Shown: positions 52,323-61,621, counted from the first letter of the stretch. The stretch: 64,000 nt of DNA from Denitrobaculum sp965225735 (GCA_965225735.1 CBDDBN010000006.1:59619-123618), one strand, 5' to 3'. Notes: a model not told the origin generated them from the sequence alone. Made by a program: numbers and translations.

Positions 52323-54299
52323 TTATTCGAACTCCAGAATCACCTGATCGACGCTGAGGCTTTCGCCGGGCGAGGCCTTAATGGCGGCCACCACACCATC
52401 CTGCTCGGCACGCAGCAAGTTCTCCATTTTCATAGCTTCAACCACGGCCAGTTCCTCACCGGACTTTACCGCCTGCCCCACTTCGACGGCGACTGAAACC
52501 AGCAATCCCGGCATGGGTGACAGGAGATACTTGGAAAGGTCGGGCGCCGCCTTCACTGGCATCAATGCATGCAGCTCCGCAGCCCGGGGCCGAAGAACCA
52601 GGGCCTCGAGCGTCACACCGCCATGGGTCAGCTGCAGGCGCGGTCCGACCCGATCGATTTGAAGCGTCATGGCTTCGTCGTCGATCAGGGTGCTAAAAAG
52701 CGCTTCGCCCGGGACCCAGTCGGTTTCCAGCATCAGGCGCTGATTGCCGATTTCGACGTCGTAAGAGGCCATGCCGGCCGACACGGAAACAGGCATCTGT
52801 TCGGAGCCGATGCAGACCACCCAATCCTCCGCGAGCGCCCCCAGATCGCCATCACCCAGTCCGCTTTCCCGCTCGGCAAGAATGTGCTGCGCGCAGGCCG
52901 CAACTGCCGCCATGGCGCGGCTCTGGCTTTGATCGGGCTCGCCGCCCTGAAAACCCTCGGGAAATTCCTCGGCGATGAAATTGGTGGTCAGGCGTCCATC
53001 GCGAAAACGCTGATTGGCCATGACCGCGGCAAGGAAACTCATATTGTGATTGATGCCCCGAACGTGGAAGGCATCAAGCGCGGTCTGCATCTCCTTCAGA
53101 GCAGCATCCCGATCCGGGCCGTAGGTCACCAGCTTGGCGATCATGGGATCGTAGAACATGGTGATCTCGGAACCTTCCTCGACACCGCTGTCGATGCGCA
53201 CCGTCTCAGAGGCTTCCGGTTCCCGGTACTTCACCAGCCGGCCGATCGAGGGTAGGAAGTTGCGCAAAGGATCTTCAGCATAGACCCGCGATTCCAGCGC
53301 CCAGCCCTTGAGCTTTACGTCATCCTGGGCGAAGTCGAGCTTCTCGCCGGCAGCGATGCGGATCATCCACTCGACCAGATCCAGACCGGTGATCATTTCG
53401 GTCACCGGATGCTCGACCTGGATACGGGTGTTCATTTCGAGGAAGTAGAAGTTGCGGTTCTTATCGACAATGAACTCGACCGTACCGGCTGAGCAGTAGT
53501 CGACCGCCTGGGCCAGGGCGACGGCTTGCGCGCCCATGGCCTGCCGCGTTGCCTCGTCGAGGAAGGGCGACGGCGCTTCTTCAATGACCTTTTGGTGACG
53601 CCGTTGGATCGAGCATTCGCGCTCACCCAGATGCAGGCAGGTGCCGTGTTTGTCCGCCAGCACCTGGATCTCGATGTGGCGCGGCTCCTCGACGAACTTT
53701 TCGATGAAGATGCGCTCGTCACCGAAGCTCGCACGGGCTTCGTTGCGGGCGGAACGAAAGCCGTCCCTCGCCTCTTCATCGTTCCAGGCGACACGCATGC
53801 CTTTGCCGCCGCCGCCCGCCGAAGCCTTGATCATGACCGGGTAGCCGATGTCGGTAGAGATCTTCACCGCTTCCTCGGCATCCTCAATCAGATCCATATG
53901 GCCAGGCACCGTGCTGACCTTGGCATCCGCGGCCAGGCGCTTGGATTCGATCTTGTCGCCCATCGCCCCGATCGCGCCGGTCGGCGGACCGATGAAAACA
54001 ATGCCTGCCTCGTCGAGAGCCTTAACGAAAGCCGCATTCTCGGAGAGAAAGCCGAAGCCGGGATGCACCGCCTGGGCGCCGCTGTCCTTGCAAGCCTGGA
54101 CGATCTTCTCGATCACCAGATAGCTCTCGGCGGAGGCGGCCGGACCGATCGCAATGGCTTCGTCGGCCATCTCGACGTGCAGGGCGTCCGCGTCGGCCTC
54201 CGAATAGACCGCGACGGTCTTGATGCCCATGCGCTTGGCACTGCGGATGATACGGCAGGCGATCTCGCCCCGGTTTGCAATCAGTATCTTATCGAACAC
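52323..54299 (-). CDS. pccA: Propionyl-CoA carboxylase alpha subunit (biotin carboxylase/BCCP)
   Basis: The protein has 658 aa. Biotin carboxylase domain with ATP-grasp (ILIANRGEIACRIIRSAKRMGI at the start, KASAGGGGKGMRVAW loop), the middle BT domain, and the C-terminal biotinyl domain with the lysine in VVEAMKMENLL. With PccB it converts propionyl-CoA to methylmalonyl-CoA. The start is GTG with GGGGGA upstream. It lies 53 bases downstream of pccB in one operon. Methylmalonyl-CoA mutase is not in the window. Confidence 0.93.
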   Translation of the reverse strand: MFDKILIANRGEIACRIIRSAKRMGIKTVAVYSEADADALHVEMADEAIAIGPAASAESYLVIEKIVQACKDSGAQAVHPGFGFLSENAAFVKALDEAGIVFIGPPTGAIGAMGDKIESKRLAADAKVSTVPGHMDLIEDAEEAVKISTDIGYPVMIKASAGGGGKGMRVAWNDEEARDGFRSARNEARASFGDERIFIEKFVEEPRHIEIQVLADKHGTCLHLGERECSIQRRHQKVIEEAPSPFLDEATRQAMGAQAVALAQAVDYCSAGTVEFIVDKNRNFYFLEMNTRIQVEHPVTEMITGLDLVEWMIRIAAGEKLDFAQDDVKLKGWALESRVYAEDPLRNFLPSIGRLVKYREPEASETVRIDSGVEEGSEITMFYDPMIAKLVTYGPDRDAALKEMQTALDAFHVRGINHNMSFLAAVMANQRFRDGRLTTNFIAEEFPEGFQGGEPDQSQSRAMAAVAACAQHILAERESGLGDGDLGALAEDWVVCIGSEQMPVSVSAGMASYDVEIGNQRLMLETDWVPGEALFSTLIDDEAMTLQIDRVGPRLQLTHGGVTLEALVLRPRAAELHALMPVKAAPDLSKYLLSPMPGLLVSVAVEVGQAVKSGEELAVVEAMKMENLLRAEQDGVVAAIKASPGESLSVDQVILEFE

Positions 54300-54352
54300 T
54301 TTTCGTTTTCCCCCCTGAACGGCCTGTCCGGCATGTCACTCTTTCGCTCACC

Positions 54353-55885
54353 TTAGAGCGGCAGGTTGTCATGCTTCTTCCAGGGATTTTCGAGTTCTTT
54401 GTTACGCAGCATGCGCAGAGCTTTGGCAATCCGGCGGCGGGTGCCGTGCGGCATGATGACGTCATCGATGAAGCCGCGGGACGCTGCCACGAAGGGATTG
54501 GCGAACTTCTGGCGGTATTCCTCTGTCCGCGCTTCGGTCTTCTCAACATCGCCGATGTCACCGCGGAAGATGATTTCCACCGCGCCCTTCGGCCCCATAA
54601 CGGCGATCTCGGCAGTCGGCCAGGCGTAGTTCACATCGCCGCGCAGATGCTTCGAGGCCATAACAACGTAGGCACCGCCATAGCTCTTGCGGGTAATGAC
54701 CGTAACCTTGGGCACCGTGGCCTCGGCGAAGGCATAGAGCAGCTTGGCGCCGTGCTTGATGATGCCGTTGTATTCCTGCGAGGTGCCGGGCAGAAAACCG
54801 GGCACATCGACAAAGGTCACGAGCGGAATGTTGAAGCAATCGCAGAAGCGCACAAAACGCGCCGCCTTCCGTGAGCTGTCAATATCGAGACAGCCGGCCA
54901 GCACCATCGGCTGATTGGCGACGATGCCGATGGTCCGTCCCTCCATGCGGCCGAAGCCGACAATGATATTGCCCGCATGACCTGGCTGGATCTCGAAGAA
55001 ATCACCCTCATCCACGACCTTATGGATGAGTTCCTTCATGTCGTAGGGTTTGTTCGGATTGGCCGGCACCAGGCTGTCGAGGGAGAACTCTTCACGCTCT
55101 GCCGGATCTGCCGTCGGGCGAACCGGCGGTTGCTCCCGATTGGAACCCGGCAGAAAATCCATGAAGCGGCGCAGCTCCAACATGGCTTCGACATCGTTCT
55201 CGAAGGCCAGATCGGCAACGCCGGACTTGGTGGTGTGGGTGGTGGCACCGCCCAGTTCTTCCGCCGTCACCGCCTCGTGCGTAACGGTCTTCACAACATC
55301 CGGACCGGTCACGAACATATAGGAGCTGTCCTTGACCATGAAGATGTAGTCGGTCATGGCCGGTGAATAGACCGCGCCACCCGCGCAGGGCCCCATGATC
55401 ATCGAGATCTGCGGCACCACGCCAGAGGCCAGGACGTTGCGCTGGAACACTTCGGCATAGCCGGCCAGCGAGGCGACACCTTCCTGGATCCGCGCGCCAC
55501 CGGAGTCATTAAGACCTATGACCGGCGCCCCCACCTGCATCGCCTTGTCCATGACCTTGCAGATCTTTTCAGCATGGGATTCGGACAGCGACCCACCGAA
55601 GACCGTGAAATCCTGACTGAAGACAAACACAAGGCGGCCGTTGATCGTGCCGTGCCCGGTCACCACACCATCGCTCGGAACGCGCTGTTCGTTCATCCCG
55701 AAATCGCCGCAGCGGTGCTCGACGAACATGTCCCACTCTTCGAAGGAGCCTTCATCTAGCAAAACTTCTATGCGCTCGCGGGCGGTCAGCTTGCCTTTCG
55801 CATGCTGCGCACCGATCCGGCGCTCACCGCCGCCGTTTCGCGCCGCATCTCGCTTAATTTCAAGCTGTTTAATGATGTCCTGCAC
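54353..55885 (-). CDS. pccB: Propionyl-CoA carboxylase beta subunit (carboxyltransferase)
   Basis: The protein has 510 aa with two crotonase-like halves: IGLNDSGGARIQEGV and GPCAGGAVYSPAMTD in the first, VDVPGFLPGTSQEYNGIIKHGAKLLYAF and SYGGAYVVMASKHLRGD in the second. It transfers the carboxyl group from biotin to propionyl-CoA. The GTG at 55885 gives the usual start VQDIIKQLEIKRDAARNGG and has a G-rich site 6 nt upstream; an ATG 129 bases earlier adds non-homologous residues. Confidence 0.94.
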   Translation of the reverse strand: MQDIIKQLEIKRDAARNGGGERRIGAQHAKGKLTARERIEVLLDEGSFEEWDMFVEHRCGDFGMNEQRVPSDGVVTGHGTINGRLVFVFSQDFTVFGGSLSESHAEKICKVMDKAMQVGAPVIGLNDSGGARIQEGVASLAGYAEVFQRNVLASGVVPQISMIMGPCAGGAVYSPAMTDYIFMVKDSSYMFVTGPDVVKTVTHEAVTAEELGGATTHTTKSGVADLAFENDVEAMLELRRFMDFLPGSNREQPPVRPTADPAEREEFSLDSLVPANPNKPYDMKELIHKVVDEGDFFEIQPGHAGNIIVGFGRMEGRTIGIVANQPMVLAGCLDIDSSRKAARFVRFCDCFNIPLVTFVDVPGFLPGTSQEYNGIIKHGAKLLYAFAEATVPKVTVITRKSYGGAYVVMASKHLRGDVNYAWPTAEIAVMGPKGAVEIIFRGDIGDVEKTEARTEEYRQKFANPFVAASRGFIDDVIMPHGTRRRIAKALRMLRNKELENPWKKHDNLPL

Positions 55886-55952
55886 GAAAAGCCCCCCTAT
55901 CTTCCAGCCAGATTCTCTGGCGGTTTGTTGCGTCTCCCTCACACGCAGTTTG

Positions 55953-56040
55953 TTGCACTGCGATGAAAGTGGAAATGCTGATAGCACGCAGCGCCCGAAA
56001 GCGCCAGCCAGCAAGCGTTAACAGGGCCGTTGCACTGCAA
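55953..56040 (-). promoter_or_regulatory. Repeated TTGCACTGC palindromes upstream of pccB
   Basis: TTGCACTGCAA (56030-56040) is a perfect palindrome and TTGCACTGCGA (55953-55963) a near copy. They start exactly 77 bases apart in the 195-bp gap between the ATP12-like gene and pccB. They resemble the TTTGC-type sites of short-chain acyl-CoA regulators (PccR/RamB class). No such regulator is in the window. Confidence 0.45.
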
Positions 56041-56080
56041 AAAAGCTATATTTCGCATGCGCCGCTTCTGGCGCCGCCGG

Positions 56081-56806
56081 CTATGCGCGTAGAAGCGCCA
56101 GAAACGAGGCCGCTGCGTGAAACTCCGCCCGCAAACCGGCGTGCCGTGCTGCCGCTTCCGCATCCTCGCCCCAGAGTTCGATCTGGAACAACTCATCCAA
56201 CAGAGCAGTCGCGAAGGCTTCGTCTGGGCTGAGACGCCCGTCCATCAGAGCCAATCCTATAACCAACGAACCACCGGCCGATACGGCGGTGTGCAATGCG
56301 GTCAGAGTCATGTCGTCTAGCTTTTCCACCCTGTGCCGTAAGGACACCAGAGCCGCCTGCGGCTGAGGCTTGGAGAGAATTCCACTAATCACGACGAGTG
56401 GCGCATCGTGGTTTAGCGTCAGCCAGTCGAGCAAAGGCTGCCAGGCCGCCTGCTGTCGCTCGACCAGTTCCGGGGGATCCTCCGCCCAGTAACAGACCAG
56501 ATCGTGCTCGGCGAACGCCGCGGTCGCATCTTCCGCATGCGCCCTTTCCTCATGCACCCAGTCGATGGCCGTGCAAGCCAAGGTCATCATGGGCATGGTT
56601 TGGGTGTCGACCGCTTCTCCTTGAGCGTTCCATTCGGCGGCGATGGCCTCTGCAAGCGCCTGTGTCGGCAGATGCAGAGCCGCCTTGTTGGGGGTGCGCA
56701 GGATCCGGCCGTCGAGGGCCACAGTGAAACCCACTCGATCGGGCTCATCCGAAGAAACAGCTTCGGCCTTCTTGTAAAAGCGTTTGATGTTACTGCCGCT
56801 AGACAT
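56081..56806 (-). CDS. ATP12-family F1-ATPase assembly chaperone
   Basis: The protein has 241 aa. ATP12 blocks: FYKKAEAV, FTVALDGRILRTPNKAALHLPTQALAEAIAAEW, the MPMMTLACTAID region, VCYWAEDPPELVERQ and the C-terminal DELFQIELWGEDAEA. It assists folding of the F1 alpha subunit. These proteins occur in alphaproteobacteria and mitochondria, which supports the taxonomic guess. It follows a HAD gene (13 bases apart) on the same strand. Confidence 0.92.
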   Translation of the reverse strand: MSSGSNIKRFYKKAEAVSSDEPDRVGFTVALDGRILRTPNKAALHLPTQALAEAIAAEWNAQGEAVDTQTMPMMTLACTAIDWVHEERAHAEDATAAFAEHDLVCYWAEDPPELVERQQAAWQPLLDWLTLNHDAPLVVISGILSKPQPQAALVSLRHRVEKLDDMTLTALHTAVSAGGSLVIGLALMDGRLSPDEAFATALLDELFQIELWGEDAEAAARHAGLRAEFHAAASFLALLRA

Positions 56807-56819
56807 TCGAAACTGGGAC

Positions 56820-57521
56820 CTATACCGCAGAGGTTTCGGGGGCGAGAAGGTCTAACAGCTCGCTAAAGCTCTCCACAACGCGGGTAGCACCATTGGCAAG
56901 CAGTTCGTCCGCAGCGTGATAGCCCCAGGAAACACCGATCGCCTGAGCACCGGCGTTCCGGGCGAGCAGCATGTCATAGGTGGTATCGCCAATCATCACC
57001 GTGTTCTTGGGCTCGACACCAGTTTCAGACATGGCCTGCTGCAGAATTTCCGGATGCGGTTTGCTGGGCCCGTCATCCGCCGTTTTGAGTGTCGCGAAAT
57101 GCTGGTGCAGACCGTGATAGTCGAGACTATGCAGCAAACCGCGGCGATTCTTACCGGTCGCAATGCCCAGCCAGACCTCCGGAAGGTCCAGCGCCGTAAT
57201 GGTCTCGCGCGCGCCCTCGAACAGCGGCTCGTCATAGTCGCCGCCACTACGGATCGCAAAGGCGCGCTGTCTGTAGCCTTCCGCGATCGCAACCGCTTGC
57301 TCGTGATCCGCCGGATCCGGGAGCAAAGACGCAACCGCATACTCCAGCGCCAAGCCGACACTGCGGCGGATGGCGTCCGGTGTGGGAACCGGCAGACCAT
57401 GGTCGGCGAAGGCGCCAGACATGCATTCGATGATCACACGCTGGCTGTCCACCAGCGTTCCGTCGAAGTCGAAGACGACAAGTCGGGGAGTCATTGCCGA
57501 AATTTGGTTTTGTTCTGACAT
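56820..57521 (-). CDS. HAD family hydrolase (phosphoglycolate-phosphatase-like)
   Basis: About 233 aa. HAD motif I is VFDFDGTLVDS, motif II LGIATGKNRRG, motif III KPHPEIL and motif IV MIGDTTYDM. A helical cap lies between I and II. The ATG at 57521 is chosen with GAAGAG upstream. The RluC-HAD-ATP12 order is common in alphaproteobacteria and these genes are probably co-transcribed. Confidence 0.9.
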   Translation of the reverse strand: MSEQNQISAMTPRLVVFDFDGTLVDSQRVIIECMSGAFADHGLPVPTPDAIRRSVGLALEYAVASLLPDPADHEQAVAIAEGYRQRAFAIRSGGDYDEPLFEGARETITALDLPEVWLGIATGKNRRGLLHSLDYHGLHQHFATLKTADDGPSKPHPEILQQAMSETGVEPKNTVMIGDTTYDMLLARNAGAQAIGVSWGYHAADELLANGATRVVESFSELLDLLAPETSAV

Positions 57522-57614
57522 GGTCTCTTCAGCAATGTCCGATAAAGGATCACAGCGCCACAAGGACGCGGGTTACAAGTTTATCAACTGAGGCAGAGAG
57601 CGCCAAGCCGACGC

Positions 57615-58676
57615 TCATCTTGCCATCGAGTTCGGTTTGCGCTTCTCCAGATCGAGCGCCTCGGCATAGGTGGCCAGATCATTGGCGACATTGTCGCCAT
57701 GGCGCGGGTCGAAGCGGAAGGCCTTCCAGGCTTCTTCCATCTCAGGCGGAAGAGGCGCCGAGACGCGCAGGGTCGTGCCATCGTCGGGATGGGGCAGCGC
57801 GATCTCCTGGGCATGCAGCATGAGGCGTTTGGGAAAGTCGGGCTTAGCCGGAAAGGCCTGTTTGCCGCCGTACTTGCCGTCACCCACGATGGGCATCCCA
57901 AGTTCAGCGCAGTGAACCCGAAGCTGGTGGGTGCGTCCCGTCAGCGGCATCAACGCCAGCCAGGTCAAACCTCGGCTTTTGCCCGAACCGGCGGCGACGG
58001 TCTGGTATAGGGTCAAGGCCCGTTTACCGGCGGACCCCATACTGGCTACCTTTTCCATACCGCCGGCCGAGGTGGTTTTACCGAGCGACATGTCGATCAC
58101 GCCACGCGCCTTTGGCGGCTTCCCAACCACGACGGCCCAATAGATCTTACGGGCGTCTTTGCCGCGAAAGGCCTTCGTCAGGTCGCGCGCCACGGCGGCG
58201 GTTCGGGCCAACAGCAACACGCCGCTGGTATCGCGGTCGAGCCGGTGCACTAGGCGCGGACGTTCCTTCCGATCGAAGATCAGGCCATCGAGCATGGCAT
58301 CCAGATGCTTGCTCTGTCCTGTGCCCCCCTGAACGGCGAGACCGCTGGCTTTGTTGACCGCGAGGACCCAGTCGTCCTTGAAGATCACCGCATCCTGCAA
58401 AGCCTTTATGTCCTTATCCGATGCGGAAGGCTTTTTGTTGACGGGAGCAGCCACGTCGCTGTGCGGTGTGGAAACCGCAATCGGTGGCACCCTCACGACT
58501 TGACCGGCCTCCAGACGCGCAGAGGACTTCGCCCGCTTACCGTCCAACCGGACCTGGCCGGTGCGCAGCAGTTTTTCGATTTGCCCTTGCGTCACAGAGG
58601 CATAGCGGCGGCGAAACCAGCGGTCCAGACGGTCGCCAGCCTCCTCTTCGCTTACGGTCACCATTTCGACAGCCAT
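57615..58676 (-). CDS. RluA-family 23S rRNA pseudouridine synthase (RluC-like)
   Basis: The protein has 353 aa. S4 RNA-binding domain at the N-terminus (RLDRWFRRRYASVTQGQIEKLLRTGQVRLDG), then the synthase domain with catalytic aspartate in HRLDRDTSGVLLLAR, and GRTHQLRVHCAELGMPIVGD. It most likely modifies 23S rRNA uridines. It leads the RluC-HAD-ATP12 group and follows fluC by 6 bases. Confidence 0.9.
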   Translation of the reverse strand: MAVEMVTVSEEEAGDRLDRWFRRRYASVTQGQIEKLLRTGQVRLDGKRAKSSARLEAGQVVRVPPIAVSTPHSDVAAPVNKKPSASDKDIKALQDAVIFKDDWVLAVNKASGLAVQGGTGQSKHLDAMLDGLIFDRKERPRLVHRLDRDTSGVLLLARTAAVARDLTKAFRGKDARKIYWAVVVGKPPKARGVIDMSLGKTTSAGGMEKVASMGSAGKRALTLYQTVAAGSGKSRGLTWLALMPLTGRTHQLRVHCAELGMPIVGDGKYGGKQAFPAKPDFPKRLMLHAQEIALPHPDDGTTLRVSAPLPPEMEEAWKAFRFDPRHGDNVANDLATYAEALDLEKRKPNSMAR

Positions 58677-58682
58677 TGTGCG

Positions 58683-59069
58683 CTACACCAAAAATGTGCG
58701 GAACAGATGCAGCCCCGCAAAGAAACCCAAGACAGACAGGATAACCGAAGCCAAAGCATAAATCGCCGCCGATCCGGTCTCGCCCCGTTCCACCAGCAGA
58801 ACCGTCTCCATGGAGAAGGTCGAAAAGGTGGTGAAAGCGCCCAGGCAACCGACGGTCAGAAAAGCGCGCACAACCTGAGAAGGTGACCAGGCGACAGCAA
58901 AGACTTCGATCAAGGCGCCCATGATGAAGGACCCAACCACATTTACCGCCAGGGTACCGTAGGGAAAGCCGCTGCCTAGCCAATGGCTCACCTGGGTGAC
59001 GGCAAGATAGCGCCCCACGGCGCCCACTGCTCCTCCGAGCGCCACCGCCAAGATGATCTGGATCTGCAT
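58683..59069 (-). CDS. fluC: Fluoride channel FluC/CrcB
   Basis: The protein has 128 aa with four membrane helices. Motifs: GGAVGAVGRYL, GTLAVNVVGSFIMG (pore asparagine) and TVGCLGAFTTFSTFSMET with the phenylalanine track. It works as a dual-topology homodimer that exports fluoride. AAGGTG lies ahead of the ATG. I see no fluoride riboswitch upstream. Confidence 0.94.
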   Translation of the reverse strand: MQIQIILAVALGGAVGAVGRYLAVTQVSHWLGSGFPYGTLAVNVVGSFIMGALIEVFAVAWSPSQVVRAFLTVGCLGAFTTFSTFSMETVLLVERGETGSAAIYALASVILSVLGFFAGLHLFRTFLV

Positions 59070-59165
59070 CTTTCACCTTTTCCGGACATTGGCCCAGATT
59101 CTTAACACACACAGTCAAGAACGCTCACGAGTCCGTTGTTTGCCCGCGTGTGGTATCAAACCACC

Positions 59166-59304
59166 TAGAGCGGATCATGTTTTAACGGAAACACTTCGTG
59201 TTTTCGACAAAACATGTGAATCCGCTCTAATTCAAAGAGTTAGATCAGATTCACCGGGCGAATGGATCGCTACGAGCGATTCCATGTAACCCGGATCTGA
59301 TCTA
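59166..59304. repeat. Twin-hairpin intergenic element, copy 1 (64 + 11 + 64 nt)
   Basis: Hairpin A (59166-59229) has outer stem TAGAGCGGAT/ATCCGCTCTA, a middle stem CATGTTTT/AAAACATG and an inner stem CGGAAACAC/GTGTTTTCG. After 11 nt comes hairpin B (59241-59304) with outer stem TAGATCAGAT/ATCTGATCTA and inner GC-rich stems. Each hairpin is exactly 64 nt. The element lies in the 348-bp gap between the isochorismatase-like gene and fluC, with no gene. It is a diverged inverted copy of the element at 63288-63426. Confidence 0.8.
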
Positions 59305-59417
59305 GCCTGACGCAACGAATGCCGGACTCTGCCTCTACGCGGTCGGCGCACACAGACCGTTAAAAGGCAGTTTCAATGATGTCGTTTTAAGAAAGTCAGC
59401 GAAAAGCCGGACCGGAC

Positions 59418-60083
59418 TCAGGCCGCTTCGCCGGCACGCTCCACACCGGTCAACCAGGTCAGGCAATTTTCGGAATTCAGGAGATAGACTCCCATCCGGC
59501 CCAGCTCGCTCACACCCTCTTCGGTGGAGTTGCAAACCGCATCCGGCACGAGCACGAGGCGGAAATCCCGGGCACTGGCTTCATAGATCGTGGCGCGGGT
59601 TCCCGTCGCGAAGCTGAAACCGCAAATCACGAGCGTCGTGATTCCGCGCGACCGGAGCTCCTTCTCCAGCCCAGTGTCGTGAAAGGCGCCCCAACGCGGC
59701 CGGTAAAAGATCGATTCATTTTCGTCGACCTCCTGGAACTGGCCGGCGAAAAGAAGATCGGGGTCGAGGCGAACACCAGACTTTGGTTTGACCTCTTCGA
59801 TCAGTTCCGATCCAAAACTTCCGGGCATCAGGATCCGAAGACCCTCTTCGACCGCCTGACGACGGCAGACATCCACATTGGTGCCATCGGGACGATAAAG
59901 CCGAACGGAGTGATAAATCGGCACACCCTGGTGGCGGAAACCCTCGACGAGGCGCTTCATGGCAGGCACCGCACGGCCCAGCCCCGCGGCACGCACAGGA
60001 GACCCGGGAAGCGTAAAGTCACGTTGCGCGGAAAGCGTCAGCAGAGCGACCGTTTGCTTTTCGGGTAACGTGTAGTCGGGCAT
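59418..60083 (-). CDS. Isochorismatase-like (cysteine hydrolase fold) protein with altered active site
   Basis: The protein has 221 aa. The fold is clear: LLTLSAQRDFTLPGSPV with D22 at the catalytic aspartate, YRPRWGAF, and LVICGFSFATGTRATIYEASARDFRLVLVPDAV. The position of the catalytic lysine is R128, and the nucleophilic cysteine position is G161 (ATGTRAT). Cysteine loss is normal in true isochorismatases of the EntB/PhzD kind, but these keep the lysine. It could be a non-hydrolase or an unusual enzyme. A 14-bp palindrome lies 55 bases upstream. Confidence 0.82.
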   Translation of the reverse strand: MPDYTLPEKQTVALLTLSAQRDFTLPGSPVRAAGLGRAVPAMKRLVEGFRHQGVPIYHSVRLYRPDGTNVDVCRRQAVEEGLRILMPGSFGSELIEEVKPKSGVRLDPDLLFAGQFQEVDENESIFYRPRWGAFHDTGLEKELRSRGITTLVICGFSFATGTRATIYEASARDFRLVLVPDAVCNSTEEGVSELGRMGVYLLNSENCLTWLTGVERAGEAA

Positions 60084-60137
60084 TCCTCTGTCCTCTGGTG
60101 CGGAGAGTTGGGTTCCGCGGCCGATTGCCGCAAATCG

Positions 60138-60151
60138 AGTTTGCGCAAACT
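60138..60151. promoter_or_regulatory. Perfect palindrome upstream of isochorismatase-like gene
   Basis: AGTTTGCGCAAACT is a perfect 14-bp palindrome, 55 bases before the start of the gene on the minus strand. It fits an operator for a dimeric regulator (LacI- or TetR-like). No regulator gene is adjacent. Confidence 0.45.
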
Positions 60152-60313
60152 ACTCCCGGCAGCGTCAGATTCAATTCTAAAGGTGGAATAGCAGACTCGC
60201 GCCAAACGCAGGGCTTGAGTAAACGCCAACTAATGAGATCGAACTGACTAGGAAGAATTATTCGAGTTGAGAGGAGTGAAACGCGTGATCTGACCGGATT
60301 GGCGCCGGACGTC

Positions 60314-61621
60314 CTAGTCTCGAGAGGAGGTTTTGGCCCGCTCCGCGCGCAGTTTTCCCCAGTAATCCAGCCTTTTTCGCACCTCACGCTCGAATCCACG
60401 CTCGACCGGCCGATAGAACTCCCGGCGCGGCATATTCTCAGGAAAGTAATTCTGGCCGGAGAACCCGTCTTCCGCATCATGGTCGTAGGCATAGCCCTTG
60501 CCGTATCCCAGATCCTTCATGAGCGAGGTAGGGGCATTCAGAATATGCATGGGTGGTGCAAGCGATCCCGTCTCCTTGGCGCTACGCACGGATTCCTTAT
60601 AAGCCTTATAGGCTGCATTCGATTTGGGCGCCGTCGCCAGATAGATCACCGCCTGGGCCAACGCAAGCTCGCCTTCCGGACTCCCCAGCCGCTCGAAGCT
60701 CTGCCAAGCGGCCAGCGTCTGGGTCAGCGCCTGCGGATCGGCCAAGCCGACGTCCTCGACCGAAAAGCGCAGCAGACGCCTGCCGATGTAGTTGGGATCT
60801 TCGCCAGCCGAGAGCATACGGGCGAGCCAATAGAGCGCCGCGTCACAGTCCGAGCCCCGCAGGGACTTATGAAGCGCGGAAATGAGGTTGTAGTGCCCTT
60901 CCTGAGCCTTATCGTAGATCGGCGCACGCTTCTGGATCACTTCGGCCAAAGCAGCGGAATCCAGCAAATCCTCGACCTCGAGCGCAAAAAGCTCCTCGAC
61001 GAGATTGAGGAGGTAGCGGCCATCGCCATCGGCCATAGCCGCGACCGCCGCACGTGCATCTTCACGCAGCGGCAGCGCCTTGCCCTTATCCCGCTCGGCC
61101 CGGCGCATCAACTCGTCCATCGCGGTATCGTCCAGGCGCTTCAGTACGAAAACCTGGCAGCGCGACAGCAAGGCGGCATTGAGTTCGAAAGAGGGGTTCT
61201 CGGTCGTGGCCCCCACCAGCACCACGGTCCCATCCTCGACATAAGGAAGAAAGCCGTCCTGCTGCGCCCTGTTGAAGCGATGAATTTCGTCGATGAACAA
61301 CAGAGTCCCCCGCCCGGCCAGACGGCGTTCCTTTGCCCGTTCGAAAACCTTGCGCAAATCCGCCACGCCCGAGAAGACAGCCGAGAGAGGCTCGAACTCC
61401 AGATCCGTGAACTCAGCCAAGAGCCGGGCGATGGTTGTCTTGCCGCAACCCGGCGGCCCCCAGAGCACCATAGATGCCAAACGATGGCCTGCCAGCATGC
61501 GGCCGAGAGGCGCCTCCGGTTTAAGCAAGTGGTCCTGCCCGACCACTTCGTCCAGCGCGCGCGGACGCAGACGGTCGGCAAGCGGCCGTGGTGCCTGGCT
61601 TTCGAACAGCCCCATTACCAT
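60314..61621 (-). CDS. rarA: Replication-associated recombination protein A (RarA/MgsA)
   Basis: The protein has 435 aa and is an AAA+ clamp-loader-like ATPase acting at stalled forks. Start: RPLADRLRPRALDEVVGQDHLL; Walker A GPPGCGKTT; Walker B LLFIDEIHRFNRAQQDGFLP; sensor 1 LVGATTENPSFELNAALLSR; C-terminal tetramerisation domain with SALHKSLRGSDCDAALYWLARML. GAGGAG lies 10 nt before the ATG. It is located 71 bases downstream of the Do-type protease gene. Confidence 0.94.
   Translation of the reverse strand: MVMGLFESQAPRPLADRLRPRALDEVVGQDHLLKPEAPLGRMLAGHRLASMVLWGPPGCGKTTIARLLAEFTDLEFEPLSAVFSGVADLRKVFERAKERRLAGRGTLLFIDEIHRFNRAQQDGFLPYVEDGTVVLVGATTENPSFELNAALLSRCQVFVLKRLDDTAMDELMRRAERDKGKALPLREDARAAVAAMADGDGRYLLNLVEELFALEVEDLLDSAALAEVIQKRAPIYDKAQEGHYNLISALHKSLRGSDCDAALYWLARMLSAGEDPNYIGRRLLRFSVEDVGLADPQALTQTLAAWQSFERLGSPEGELALAQAVIYLATAPKSNAAYKAYKESVRSAKETGSLAPPMHILNAPTSLMKDLGYGKGYAYDHDAEDGFSGQNYFPENMPRREFYRPVERGFEREVRKRLDYWGKLRAERAKTSSRD

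Noticed and set aside
59070..59160. A fluoride riboswitch ahead of fluC
   Set aside because: I looked for the conserved pseudoknot sequences typical of the crcB motif in the leader and saw none; the twin hairpins upstream have a different shape.
59166..59304. The twin hairpins as plain intrinsic terminators of the isochorismatase-like gene
   Set aside because: No T-tract follows either hairpin, they lie over 110 bases from the stop, and the same 64-11-64 layout recurs in inverted orientation at 63288-63426, where a proper terminator (63436-63462) already exists.
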